DNA of 56,440 bases. It comes from Elusimicrobia bacterium GWB2_63_16. Its GTDB lineage: Bacteria > Elusimicrobiota > Elusimicrobia > Elusimicrobiales > UBA9959. Below, in pieces: positions 1 to 8,400 of the stretch; within the stretch, counting starts at the first letter, position 1, and each line of letters starts with the position of its first letter. Where the stretch lies: the NCBI GenBank assembly GCA_001799715.1, contig MGTZ01000061.1, positions 1 through 56,440 of the forward strand, written 5' to 3'. Below the pieces are notes generated by a model. That model saw only the letters and a list, made by a program, of their open reading frames with translations. It was not told the origin of the DNA and did no database searches. A program made the position numbers and the translations under genes.

Positions 1-89
1 GCACCAATATCGACCTGGTGATAGTGCCCGACCTGGCCCTGGCCGCGGTACAGCGCATGCTGCCCGCCCTGAGCTCGATGAACGAATAA
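1..89 (+). CDS. C-terminal end of an unidentified protein (5' truncated)
   Basis: An open frame enters from the left edge (first full codon at base 3) and stops with TAA at 87-89. The 28 visible residues begin TNIDLVIVPDLALAAVQRML and finish in LSSMNE. That is too little to name a family. The stop lies 13 bases before the next gene, which is on the same strand, so the two are probably co-transcribed. Confidence 0.6.
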   Translation, partial: TNIDLVIVPDLALAAVQRMLPALSSMNE

Positions 90-102
90 CAGGGGATAAA
101 TA

Positions 103-846
103 ATGAAAAGGCTGATCTTAATCCTTTTGGGTCTTTTTTTGGTCAAAAGTCCCGCCTTTGCCAGCATAGACTGGGAATCCAAAGGCATGCAGATGGTAGG
201 CGAAATAATGGCCAACCCGGCCGGCTTCTTCTACGACTTCCAGCAGGACCTGGAAGGCACCACCCCGCTGCCCCCCGGCAAGCGGTTCGGCGTGCAGACC
301 TCGCTGTTCCCGACCACCATACCGATGACGTATACCAACGTCTCGGCCAAGGTGCGCCTGCACGGCGAGGGCCGCATAGCCCCCGGCGTGCCGCAGCTGG
401 ACCTCATCGGCGGCTACTGGGACATGCTGGCGGCCAAGATGGCCACCAAGGACTCCGACACCATAGACAGCGCCAAGTTCGGCGGCTACTATGCCGGCGC
501 CATCATGAGCACCTCGGTCAGCCCGCGCGTGCGCACGTTCTGGGGCTATAAACACAGCGTGCTCAAGGCCAAGCTGGACTTCAAGGCCGGCGAGGAGCCC
601 GAGCTGCTGGGCACCCAGGTAAACAGCTTCGACACCGGCTTCAAGGACGACTTCTTTGTGGCCGGCATAGAGACGCCCAAGGGCATAGGCAAGCTGTGGA
701 GCATACAGCTCAACTACGGCCTCAAGACGCAGACCTTCTCGAGCAAGGTGAGCTGGTACGGCAAGTACTTCGAGCTGGGCCTCAACATCTTCCCGGAGGG
801 CGTGCTGGTGTTCCACCCCGTCTGGAATTTCCACCTTAACTTTTAA
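103..846 (+). CDS. Secreted protein, probable small outer-membrane beta-barrel, unknown function
   Basis: 247 residues. The N-terminus (MKRLILILLGLFLVKSPAFA) is a clear Sec signal peptide with an AFA cleavage site. The mature part is rich in alternating aromatic and glycine strands and ends in HLNF with a terminal Phe, the usual last-strand signature of proteins inserted by the BAM machinery. I recognise no family. The ATG follows a purine-rich AGGGG at suitable distance. The gene lies 10 bases before another beta-barrel gene, so they probably share an operon and the outer-membrane location. The barrel assignment is inference from the composition and C-terminus. Confidence 0.75.
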   Translation: MKRLILILLGLFLVKSPAFASIDWESKGMQMVGEIMANPAGFFYDFQQDLEGTTPLPPGKRFGVQTSLFPTTIPMTYTNVSAKVRLHGEGRIAPGVPQLDLIGGYWDMLAAKMATKDSDTIDSAKFGGYYAGAIMSTSVSPRVRTFWGYKHSVLKAKLDFKAGEEPELLGTQVNSFDTGFKDDFFVAGIETPKGIGKLWSIQLNYGLKTQTFSSKVSWYGKYFELGLNIFPEGVLVFHPVWNFHLNF

Positions 847-856
847 GGGATAAAAC

Positions 857-2059
857 ATGAAAAAACTGATCTTAAGCGCTTTTATAGCGGCAAGCATGGC
901 CGGCGGGGCCTGGGCGGCCGTGGCCGAAGATTCCAAAGTCTTCACGCCTTTCTTCGACATGACCCTCTCCGAGGCGGCTTTCCTGCCCTCGGAGGGCAAT
1001 ATCTTCAGCGGCGGCAACATCAATACGCAGGTGGGCCTGCTGGCCAATGTGTCGCAGAAGGACCAGCTGTTCGGCCTGTACAACTTCGGCTACGTCGGCC
1101 AGAGCTTCACGCCGCAGGACAGCAAGCAGTTCACGGACCGCTCCATGTCCCACGGCTTCAACCTGGAGTACCGCCGCGCGCTGGGCGAGAAATTCCGGCT
1201 GCGCCCCGGCGTGGCCCTGACCAAGGAATACCGCCGCAGCGGCGCCAACGAGGCCTGGGAGACCGGCCTGTACAACATGGACTCGGCGGGCGGCCAGCTG
1301 GCCGCGGACTACACCTTCGACAGGGAGCGCAACGGCTACGTGACGCTGCAGTACCTGTACCGCAAGGTGGAATTCCCGAACTATACCGACCTACTGGCGG
1401 AGTTTCAGAGCGCCGGCAGCCAGGGCAATATCGACGGCGGCCTGAACGACCAGACCATGAGCCAGGTCAGCCTGCGCCCGGCCTGGAACAAGTTCTTCGG
1501 CGGCGTCACCTACACGATGCAGAACTACAAGAACCAGAAGGTCGTGGAACTGACCGGCGTGTACGGCGACACCAAACAGGAGGACACCGACACCATGCTG
1601 GACTTCGGTTTCCACCACCGGCTGTGGATCTTCGAGATCTACCCCATGGTGTCCTACACCATGCACAAGTCCAACCAGAACTTCATGAAGTACAAGTTCC
1701 TGGGTGACACCCTCCCCGAGGCCGCCGAGAACTACTACAGCTTCAAGGAGATGAACCTGAGCGTGCCGGTGGACCTCAACATCACCAGCAAGTGGGCCAT
1801 AGGCGGCTCGCTGAACCTCACCCGCCGCGCCTACGACGCGCGCCTGGCCCGCGACGCGGACAATAACTTCACCACCGAGAAGCAGGTGAACACCATGAGC
1901 ACGCTGACCGGCTCCATCCGCAAGCGCATCAACGAAGTGGCCATGGTGCGGCTGTTCGGCTCGATGATAGTGGCCAGCTCCAACAGCAAGTTCGAGAAGT
2001 ACATGCCTTATAACTATACCGGCAACAGCTTCGGTATCGCCTACAGCCTGTCCTACTAG
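857..2059 (+). CDS. Outer-membrane beta-barrel protein, paralogue of the one at 34640-35857
   Basis: 400 residues. Signal peptide MKKLILSAFIAASMAGGAWA, then amphipathic strands with many aromatic residues, ending in AYSLSY with an aromatic last residue. It looks like a monomeric outer-membrane barrel. The same size, layout and a shared PNYxxLLxxxQS stretch (here EFPNYTDLLAEFQS) occur in the protein at 34640-35857, which also sits beside a PorV gene and a protein with a sorting-type C-terminal domain. A strong hairpin follows the stop, so this gene probably ends its transcription unit. Substrate or partner unknown. Confidence 0.75.
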   Translation: MKKLILSAFIAASMAGGAWAAVAEDSKVFTPFFDMTLSEAAFLPSEGNIFSGGNINTQVGLLANVSQKDQLFGLYNFGYVGQSFTPQDSKQFTDRSMSHGFNLEYRRALGEKFRLRPGVALTKEYRRSGANEAWETGLYNMDSAGGQLAADYTFDRERNGYVTLQYLYRKVEFPNYTDLLAEFQSAGSQGNIDGGLNDQTMSQVSLRPAWNKFFGGVTYTMQNYKNQKVVELTGVYGDTKQEDTDTMLDFGFHHRLWIFEIYPMVSYTMHKSNQNFMKYKFLGDTLPEAAENYYSFKEMNLSVPVDLNITSKWAIGGSLNLTRRAYDARLARDADNNFTTEKQVNTMSTLTGSIRKRINEVAMVRLFGSMIVASSNSKFEKYMPYNYTGNSFGIAYSLSY

Positions 2060-2074
2060 GGAAGGCCGAAGGGG

Positions 2075-2100
2075 GAAGGCCCGGGACAGCCCGGGCCTTC
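2075..2100 (+). terminator. Hairpin terminator after the 857-2059 gene
   Basis: Perfect 11-bp stem GAAGGCCCGGG / CCCGGGCCTTC with a four-base loop (ACAG), followed by a short T-rich run (TTCATTT). The T-run is imperfect, so Rho may assist. Confidence 0.7.
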
Positions 2101-2117
2101 TTCATTTCCCCGGAGAA

Positions 2118-2128
2118 TATAATATAAT
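2118..2128 (+). promoter_or_regulatory. Overlapping TATAAT -10 boxes before the PorV-HEAT gene
   Basis: TATAATATAAT contains two overlapping consensus -10 boxes (2118-2123 and 2123-2128). The downstream box ends 12 bases before the ATG at 2141. No good -35 is visible, and no Shine-Dalgarno sequence lies between box and start, so the leader would be only about 5 bases. Confidence 0.5.
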
Positions 2129-2140
2129 CTAGGTTCCGTT

Positions 2141-3541
2141 ATGAGCATCACAATGCGAGGATTGCTGTTGACCGCCGCCTGCGCCCTGGCGGCCGGTTCC
2201 TCAGCGGCCGCAGGGCCGGGCACCACCGCGGCTAATTTCCTGAAGATCCCGGTCGGCGCACGCGAGACCGCCCTGGGCGGGGCCATGACCGCCGCAGCGG
2301 CCGGCCCCGGGGCGGTCTTCTATAACCCGGCCGGCCTGGGCTCGCTGACGGCTCCCGAAGTCTCGTACTCCTACAATAATTATTTCTCCGGCCTCTCGCA
2401 GCAATGGCTGGCCGCCGCGTACCCGCTGAAGTACGGCGCGCTGGGCCTGGGCCTGAACTATTTCAACGTAAAGGCTTTCCCGGCCTATGACGGCGCTGGC
2501 GCCGGCATAGGCTCGGTCTCGGCCTACGACGCGGCGGCCTACCTGGGCTACGGCGCCGGCCTGCGCACCGGCCTGGGCTTCCTGCCGGACATACGCCTGG
2601 GCGCGGCCGTGAAATATATACGGAGCCGGCTCGACGACGCCTCGGCCTCCGGCTACGGCGCCGACGCCGGCCTGGTGCTGTTGCCCGCCCTGCGCGGCCT
2701 CAGCCTGGGGCTGGGCGTGGAAAATCTGCTGGGCAGCCGCATGGAATATATTGATGCCGGCGCGCGACCGGCCCGCAAGGTAAAAGCCGGCGCCGCCTAC
2801 CTGTTGCGGCGCCTGCCGATTTCCGCCCTGCTCACCGCCGACTTCAATTTCCCCGAGGACGGCGGCAGTTACCTCTCCGCCGGCATAGAGAACACGCTGT
2901 ACGGCGCGCTGGCGCTGCGGGCCGGCTATACGGCTTTCGGCGACGTTTCCAACGGCCTCAGTTTCGGCCTGGGGCTGGCCCTGCCGCGGCGCTACGCCGG
3001 TGACATGACCCTGGATTATTCCTACGGCTCCACCTACGACCTGGGCAATGTGCATAAATTCGGCCTCTCCTACCGTTTCGCCCGGGTCTCAGGACCGGCA
3101 CCGGCGCAAGCCGAGGCGGCGCCCGCTGCCGCCTCAGCCCCCGCGCCTGTCCCCGAACCCGCGGAGCCCCGTGATTTTAACCTCAGCCTGGAAGCCCTGT
3201 ACGGGCCGGACCCGGCCGCCGCCATGGCGGCGGCGGAGGCCATAGCCGGCGAACCCCGGGCCCTGGAACATTTCTCGGCCCTGCTCTCCTCAGGCAAGAC
3301 GGAGTGGCGGCGGACGGCCGTGGCCGGCCTGGCCCGCAGCCGGGACCCGCGCGCGCCAGCCGAACTTATCAAGGCGCTGGGTGACCCCGAGCCCGAAGTG
3401 CGCGCCGCGGCGGCCCTGGCGCTGGACGGGCGCGGCGGCGCGGCCGCGGCCGAACGCCTGCAGGAACTGCTGCGCTCGGAAGAGTCTGAAACGGTAAAGA
3501 ACGCTTTTATGGAGGCGCTGGGCAAGGCGGGCGGCCTATGA
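2141..3541 (+). CDS. PorV/PorQ-like outer-membrane protein with a C-terminal HEAT-like repeat domain
   Basis: 466 residues. After the signal peptide the GTTAANFLKIPVGARETALG segment and the FYNPAGLGSL motif are hallmarks of the PorV/PorQ (UPF0164-type) barrel family, which in type 9 secretion accepts or shuttles cargo at the outer membrane. The barrel occupies about residues 28-315. A Pro/Ala-rich linker (about 316-345) leads to helical HEAT-like repeats (about 350-466; for example DPEPEVRAAAALAL). The block B PorV lacks this extension. The ATG at 2141 has no clear ribosome-binding site; the ATG at 2153 (MRGLLL...) would give an equally good signal peptide. The stop overlaps the next start by 4 bases (ATGA), so translation is coupled. 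Confidence 0.8.
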   Translation: MSITMRGLLLTAACALAAGSSAAAGPGTTAANFLKIPVGARETALGGAMTAAAAGPGAVFYNPAGLGSLTAPEVSYSYNNYFSGLSQQWLAAAYPLKYGALGLGLNYFNVKAFPAYDGAGAGIGSVSAYDAAAYLGYGAGLRTGLGFLPDIRLGAAVKYIRSRLDDASASGYGADAGLVLLPALRGLSLGLGVENLLGSRMEYIDAGARPARKVKAGAAYLLRRLPISALLTADFNFPEDGGSYLSAGIENTLYGALALRAGYTAFGDVSNGLSFGLGLALPRRYAGDMTLDYSYGSTYDLGNVHKFGLSYRFARVSGPAPAQAEAAPAAASAPAPVPEPAEPRDFNLSLEALYGPDPAAAMAAAEAIAGEPRALEHFSALLSSGKTEWRRTAVAGLARSRDPRAPAELIKALGDPEPEVRAAAALALDGRGGAAAAERLQELLRSEESETVKNAFMEALGKAGGL

Positions 3542-4083
3542 AATTAAAGAGTGCATCTTGTTGCCTGTTGGCCGCCGCCCTGGCGGCGCTGCCGCCGGCC
3601 CTGCGCGCTGCGGCCATGAGCGGCGGTTCTTTCACCGTGCCGCTGGTCTTCTCGGTTTCCGGCGGCGCCCCGTCCGCGGGCGGGGCCTTCTCGATTTCTG
3701 CCGTGAGTATGGGCGGCCCCGTGGCCCCGTCCGCGGCCCTGACCGGCGGCTCTTTCAGCCTGGCCGCCGGCGGCGCCCCGGCCGTGGTCATCATAGAAGC
3801 CGCCAATGCCACGCTGGGCGCGGCGCACTGCTACCCGGTGCCCTTCAAGCCTTCGGCCGGCCACACGCGTATAACATTTACGGGCCTCACGCGCCAGGCT
3901 CGGGTGCGGGTCTACACGGTGAGCGGCGAGCTGGTGCGCACGCTGGAAAAGAACGACGGCGGCGAGACTCTGGACTGGGATGTGCGCAATTCCCGGGGAC
4001 AGAACGTGGCCAGCGGCGTCTACGTCTTTACGGTCAAGAGCGGCGGCGAGTCCGCCACCGGCAAATTGATGGTGATCTGGTGA
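3538..4083 (+). CDS. Small secreted protein with FlgD-Ig/type-9-like C-terminal domain
   Basis: 181 residues. A signal peptide is followed by Gly/Ser/Ala-rich segments with repeated GGSF motifs (GGSFTVPLVFS, GGSFSLAAGG), a linker, and from about residue 100 an Ig-like C-terminal domain. That domain contains VRVYTVSGELVRTLE, LDWDVRNSRGQ, ASGVYVFTV and a final GKLMVIW. This matches the FlgD-Ig/type A C-terminal domains used as secretion and anchoring signals in type 9-like systems. The 3033-residue protein at 35918-45019 carries a related domain. Coupled by a 4-base overlap to the PorV-like gene, which could be its export partner (inference). Confidence 0.75.
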   Translation: MKLKSASCCLLAAALAALPPALRAAAMSGGSFTVPLVFSVSGGAPSAGGAFSISAVSMGGPVAPSAALTGGSFSLAAGGAPAVVIIEAANATLGAAHCYPVPFKPSAGHTRITFTGLTRQARVRVYTVSGELVRTLEKNDGGETLDWDVRNSRGQNVASGVYVFTVKSGGESATGKLMVIW

Positions 4084-4099
4084 TCCTATGGAGAGACTT

Positions 4100-5323
4100 A
4101 TGAAAATCAAAGCCCTTTATCTCGCGCTGGCCTGCGCCGCGCTGCTGCCCTTTCTCCCGGCCGACCTCAGCGCCGGCGCCCCGCTTAAGATAGGCTTCCA
4201 GGGCCGCCTTGACGAGAGCGGCCAGCCGGCCGAAGGCACCAAGAACTTCGTATTCAAGCTCTACGACGCGGTTTCCGGCGGCAATTTGGTCTGGACCGGC
4301 GACGCCCAGGCGGTAGCACTGGCTAACGGCGTGTTCAACGCCACCCTCGCGGCCGGCACCCCGGCCCTTTCCACCGCCGCTTTCGCCGGGGCCAGCTACA
4401 TAGAGATAACCGTGGACGGCGTGCCGCTCTCGCCGCGCCAGGAGCTCGTTTCCGCCCCTTACGCTATGGTGGCGCAGGCGCTGGCCCCCGACGCGGTTTT
4501 CTCCCTTTCCACGGCTTCCGTCACCTCCGGCAAGTTCGGCGACGACCGAGTGCAGATCAGCACCGCGGTCATCAGCGGCCTGGGCTCCATGGCCCTGGCC
4601 GGCTCCGAAACGGACCCGCTTTTCGTGGTCAGCGTTTCCTCGCTTATAGTCGCCGGAGATATAACCAACTGGGATAGCGCCTACGGTTGGGGGGACCACG
4701 CTACGGCAGGGTACGCCACTGGCGGCGACATTACTGCCGCCCTGGCGGACTATGAGACCACTGCCGCCCATCAGGCCGACCTGGCCTCCTACGCGGCCCT
4801 GGCGGCCACGCAGGCTTTTACCGGCGCCAATACCTTTACTTCAAGCGCCGCTTTCACTTTCCAGCACGCCACCGCCCCGGGCGTCAGGGTCTCCTCGGGC
4901 CTGGTGGTGGCCGCCGGCCGCACCGGCCTGGGTACGGCCTCGCCCAATTCGATCTTGAGCGTCAACGGGTCCTTGTCGCTGGCAGTAAAGACCATTACTG
5001 TCGCGGATAGCCCTTACTCGCTTACGGACCAGGACAGCACCGTTCTGGTGGACGCTGCGGGCGGGAATGTGAATGTAGTTCTGCCGCCGGCCGCTGGCGT
5101 AACCGGCCGGGTCTATACCGTTAAGCGGATAGACCTTGGGGCTACTTTTGTGACTTTGCTTCCCTATGGCTGGGATATCCCGTTGAACGAGACCATTGAG
5201 GGACAAGACAATATGGACTTGAGCGGCCAATTCCAGTACGCCATGGTGCAGAGCGGCGGATTACTGGACTATGATGGCGATACTGTCGCGACCCCCGTTT
5301 GGGTGATACTGGCGAGCAATTAG
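4100..5323 (+). CDS. Secreted fibre-like protein of unknown function
   Basis: 407 residues from the ATG at 4100, chosen because GGAGAG lies 5 bases upstream and the protein then begins with a clean signal peptide (MKIKALYLALACAALLPFLP); an in-frame ATG at 4088 would add four residues. The N-terminal half has a widespread secreted-protein module: IGFQGRLDESGQPAEG, FKLYDAVSGG, SPRQELVSAPYAMVA. The middle has NWDSAYGWGDHATAGY, a motif common in phage tail-fibre and adhesin shafts. The C-terminal part is probably a beta-rich tip. It follows the sorting-domain gene by 16 bases and is closed by a terminator. An exposed fibre or adhesin is an inference; no phage genes are nearby. Confidence 0.7.
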   Translation: MKIKALYLALACAALLPFLPADLSAGAPLKIGFQGRLDESGQPAEGTKNFVFKLYDAVSGGNLVWTGDAQAVALANGVFNATLAAGTPALSTAAFAGASYIEITVDGVPLSPRQELVSAPYAMVAQALAPDAVFSLSTASVTSGKFGDDRVQISTAVISGLGSMALAGSETDPLFVVSVSSLIVAGDITNWDSAYGWGDHATAGYATGGDITAALADYETTAAHQADLASYAALAATQAFTGANTFTSSAAFTFQHATAPGVRVSSGLVVAAGRTGLGTASPNSILSVNGSLSLAVKTITVADSPYSLTDQDSTVLVDAAGGNVNVVLPPAAGVTGRVYTVKRIDLGATFVTLLPYGWDIPLNETIEGQDNMDLSGQFQYAMVQSGGLLDYDGDTVATPVWVILASN

Positions 5324-5346
5324 GCGCAGGCCTTCGCGGCGGCGCG

Positions 5347-5377
5347 GGCCCGGGCAGACACCCGGGCCTTTTTATTT
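5347..5377 (+). terminator. Rho-independent terminator closing surface block A
   Basis: Stem GGCCCGGG / CCCGGGCC (5347-5354 and 5361-5368) with loop CAGACA, followed by TTTTTATTT. It ends the 2141-5323 transcription unit. Its loop overlaps the proposed -35 of the smc promoter. Confidence 0.85.
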
Positions 5378-5384
5378 ATATAAT
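5355..5384 (+). promoter_or_regulatory. Candidate smc promoter
   Basis: A consensus -10 TATAAT at 5379-5384 lies 18 bases after CAGACA (5355-5360; 4 of 6 matches to the -35). The -35 falls inside the loop of the preceding terminator. Transcription would begin near 5391, giving a leader of about 67 bases. Confidence 0.45.
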
Positions 5385-5395
5385 TGTCTTTCTAG

Positions 5396-5420
5396 CGTTC
5401 CCGCCAGGCAGGCGGGAGCG
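5396..5420 (+). repeat. Inverted repeat in the smc leader
   Basis: CGTTCCCGCC / GGCGGGAGCG, 10 bp with one G-T wobble, loop AGGCA. If the TATAAT at 5379 is used, this hairpin forms at the extreme 5' end of the smc mRNA, where it could protect the message or help terminate read-through. It has no U-run of its own. Confidence 0.55.
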
Positions 5421-5457
5421 GCCGATTTTGTATTACTCACCCAAGGGGAACTCTTAA

Positions 5458-8400
5458 ATGTACCTCAAAGCGCTTGAAATCTACGGTTTCAAATCCTTCG
5501 CCAACAAGGTGAAGATGCCGCTCAAACCCGGCATTACCTGCATAGTCGGTCCCAACGGCTGCGGCAAGTCCAACGTGGTGGACTCGCTGAAATGGTGCAT
5601 AGGCGAAATGAGCTGGAAGTCGCTGCGCATGCCGTCCATGATGGACGTCATCTTCGCCGGCACCACCAAGCGCCAGCAGCTGAACATGGGCGAGGTCTCG
5701 ATGACGTTCGACAACGACAGCCGCAAGCTGCCGCTCGACTTCAGCGAGGTCACCGTGACCCGCAAGATCTACCGCTCCGAGGAGAGCGAATATTTCATCA
5801 ACAAGGTGCAGTGCCGCCTCAGGGACATCCGCGAGATGTTCCTTGACACCGGCATCGGCACGGACGGCTACGCCATCATCGACCAGGGCGAGGTGGAGAC
5901 CGTGCTCTCCGCCACCGCCGAGCAGCGCCGCGAGCTGTTCGAAGAGGCCGCCGGCGTGAGCAAGTACAAGGCCAAGCGCGAAGAGGCCGGCCGCAAGCTC
6001 GAGAAGGTGGAGGCCGACCTGAACCGCCTGGCCGACAGCATGATCCTGCTCGACGAGCAGATCAAGAAGCTCGACAAGGAGGCCGCCAAGGCCCGCCTGC
6101 AGCAGAAGTACAAGGAAGAGCTGACCGGCGCCGAAGTGGCCCTGCTGCTCAAGGAAGGGGACGCCTTCGCCGCCCGCAGCGCCGAGGCCTCAGCCCGCCT
6201 GGAGCCCGTCAAGAAGGAACTCTCCGAGATAGCCGTGGCCATCACCGGCCTGGAGGGCGAGATCGCCGCCCTCAACCTGACCCTTACCCAGAAAGTGGAA
6301 GAGCAGCGCGTGCTCAAAGAGGCCGTCACCAACGTCAAGATCGACAAGAACCAGGCCGAGGGCAAGATCGTGGGCGGGCAGGAGATGCTCGCCGAGATAG
6401 CCCGCAACCGGGCCCAGCTCGAGACCTCCGAGCGCCGCAACGCCGAGCAGCTGGCCGCCATCGAGCCCCGCATGGCCGAGCTGCGCGCCAAGCTTTCCTC
6501 CGACGAGGGCGGCCTGCCCGCCCTGCAGGCCGAGTGCGACGCCGCCGCGGCCGCGCTGGCCGAGGTCAGCACGCAGATGCAGGCTACGGACGCGGAGGTG
6601 GACAAGCTGGCCGCCGAGATGAACGCCGCCTACACGCGCGAGATGGAAATTTCCAGCAAGATAGCCGTCACCGGCTCCAACATCGGCCATTTCAACGACG
6701 CCAAGGCCGGCCTGGAGAAGGACATAGCCGACATCACCGGCGCCGCTACCTATATCGGGGCCCGCATAGCCGAGCTGAAGGCCCGCTCCGCCTCGCTGAC
6801 CGGCGAGCTCAACGCCGAAAAGGAAAAGGCCGCCGCCGCCGAGGCCCAGGCCGGCACCCTCGCCGCCCGCCTCGAGGAGATAGACTCCCGCCAGGCCAAG
6901 ATCCGCGAGGAGAAAGCCTGGGACCAGAGCCGTCTGGAGGCCATCCTGGCCCAGGGCGAACACGATTCCTACTGGGTGGGCATCAACGGCGTGCTGAATT
7001 CCGGCGTCGCCGGGGTCAAGGGCACGCTGCGCCACCTGCTCTCGATACGCAAAGAGGACCGCATGGCCGTGGACGAGGCGCTGGGCCGCTTCCTGGATTC
7101 CATAGTCTGCGAGAACGAGGCCGCCGCGCAGGAGGCCATAGGCTACCTCAAGCATATCGGCAAGGGCCGCTGCCGTTTCCTCATCCTCGACAAGGCCCCG
7201 GCGCAGGGCGCGCAGGCCGAAGGCTGGACGGCCCCGGGCGCGCAGCGCGTGCTGGAAAAAATTTCCTGCGAGCCGCAGTACCTGCCGCTCGTGACCGCGC
7301 TGCTGGCCGGGGTGTACGCCTCGGGCGGCTCGGTGCACGGGCCGTTCTGGGTGACCGGCGGCGTGGACGAGATCGTCTCCAACGAGCCGTACTGGGAGGA
7401 GGCCGACGACCTGAAGGCGCAGATCGCCAGGTTCGACGAGGAAAGCGCCGCCCTCGAGACCGAGAAGGTTTCGCTGCTGCCGCAGCTCGACGGCGCCCGC
7501 GCCGCGGCGGCCGCCGCCGGCGACAGGGCCGCCGCCCTGAACGTGGATTTCCATAAGAACGAGACCGAGGTCTCCGGCGCCGAGGACGGCCTGCGCGTCA
7601 AGCACGAGAGCCTGGCGCTGTCCCAATCCGAACTGGAGAAGGCCGAGGCCGGCATAAGGCAGGCCGAGGCCGAGTTCGCCGCGCTGGTGGAGGACAAGGC
7701 CGCCGCCAACGCCGCCACCGAGTCCCGCCGCGCGGAGCAGGCCGCGCTGGGCGAGAAGAAGGACGCGCTGCATCAGGACTACGCCCACAAGAAAGAGGAA
7801 GTGGGCGCCCGCCGCGCCAACCTGGAGAATTACCGGGCTACCCTGGAGGCGCTCAAGAGCGAGCTCGCCCGCGCCGAGGGCGACCTGGCCGCGATCACGG
7901 AGGAGCGCTCCCACTTCGAGGAGCGCCGCGCCGAATACGCCGCCCGCGAGGCCCGCTACAACGAGGAGATCTCCTCGTTCCGCGGCCGCCTGGCCGAGCT
8001 GATGCACGACCTGGCCGAGAAGGAGATCATCGACCGCGCCATGGAGGACGAGCTCAACGAGATGCGCGGCACGCTGGCCCGCCTGGGCGCGAACCTGCGC
8101 GACAACCGCGACGTGGCGCAGGAGAACGAGCGCTCCCGCTACCAGATCGAGACCGAGCTGGCCACCATAGCGGCCCGCGCCGAAGAGACGGCCCGCCGCA
8201 TGGCCGAGGAATTCAACCTCACCCCGGAGGAGGCGCGCGAGCGCTACGCCGGCATCGAGACGGACCACGACCGCGTGCAGTTCCTGCGCCGCCGCGTCAA
8301 CGAGATGGGCAACGTCAACATGACCGCTCCCGAGGAGTACGAGGCCCTGACGCAGCGCTACAACTTCATGAACTCCCAGGTGGAGGACCTCAACCGCGCC

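Noticed and set aside
4100-5323. Prophage fragment suggested by the tail-fibre-like motif
   Set aside because: The protein has a Sec signal peptide and lies in a secreted-protein operon; no other phage genes are present.
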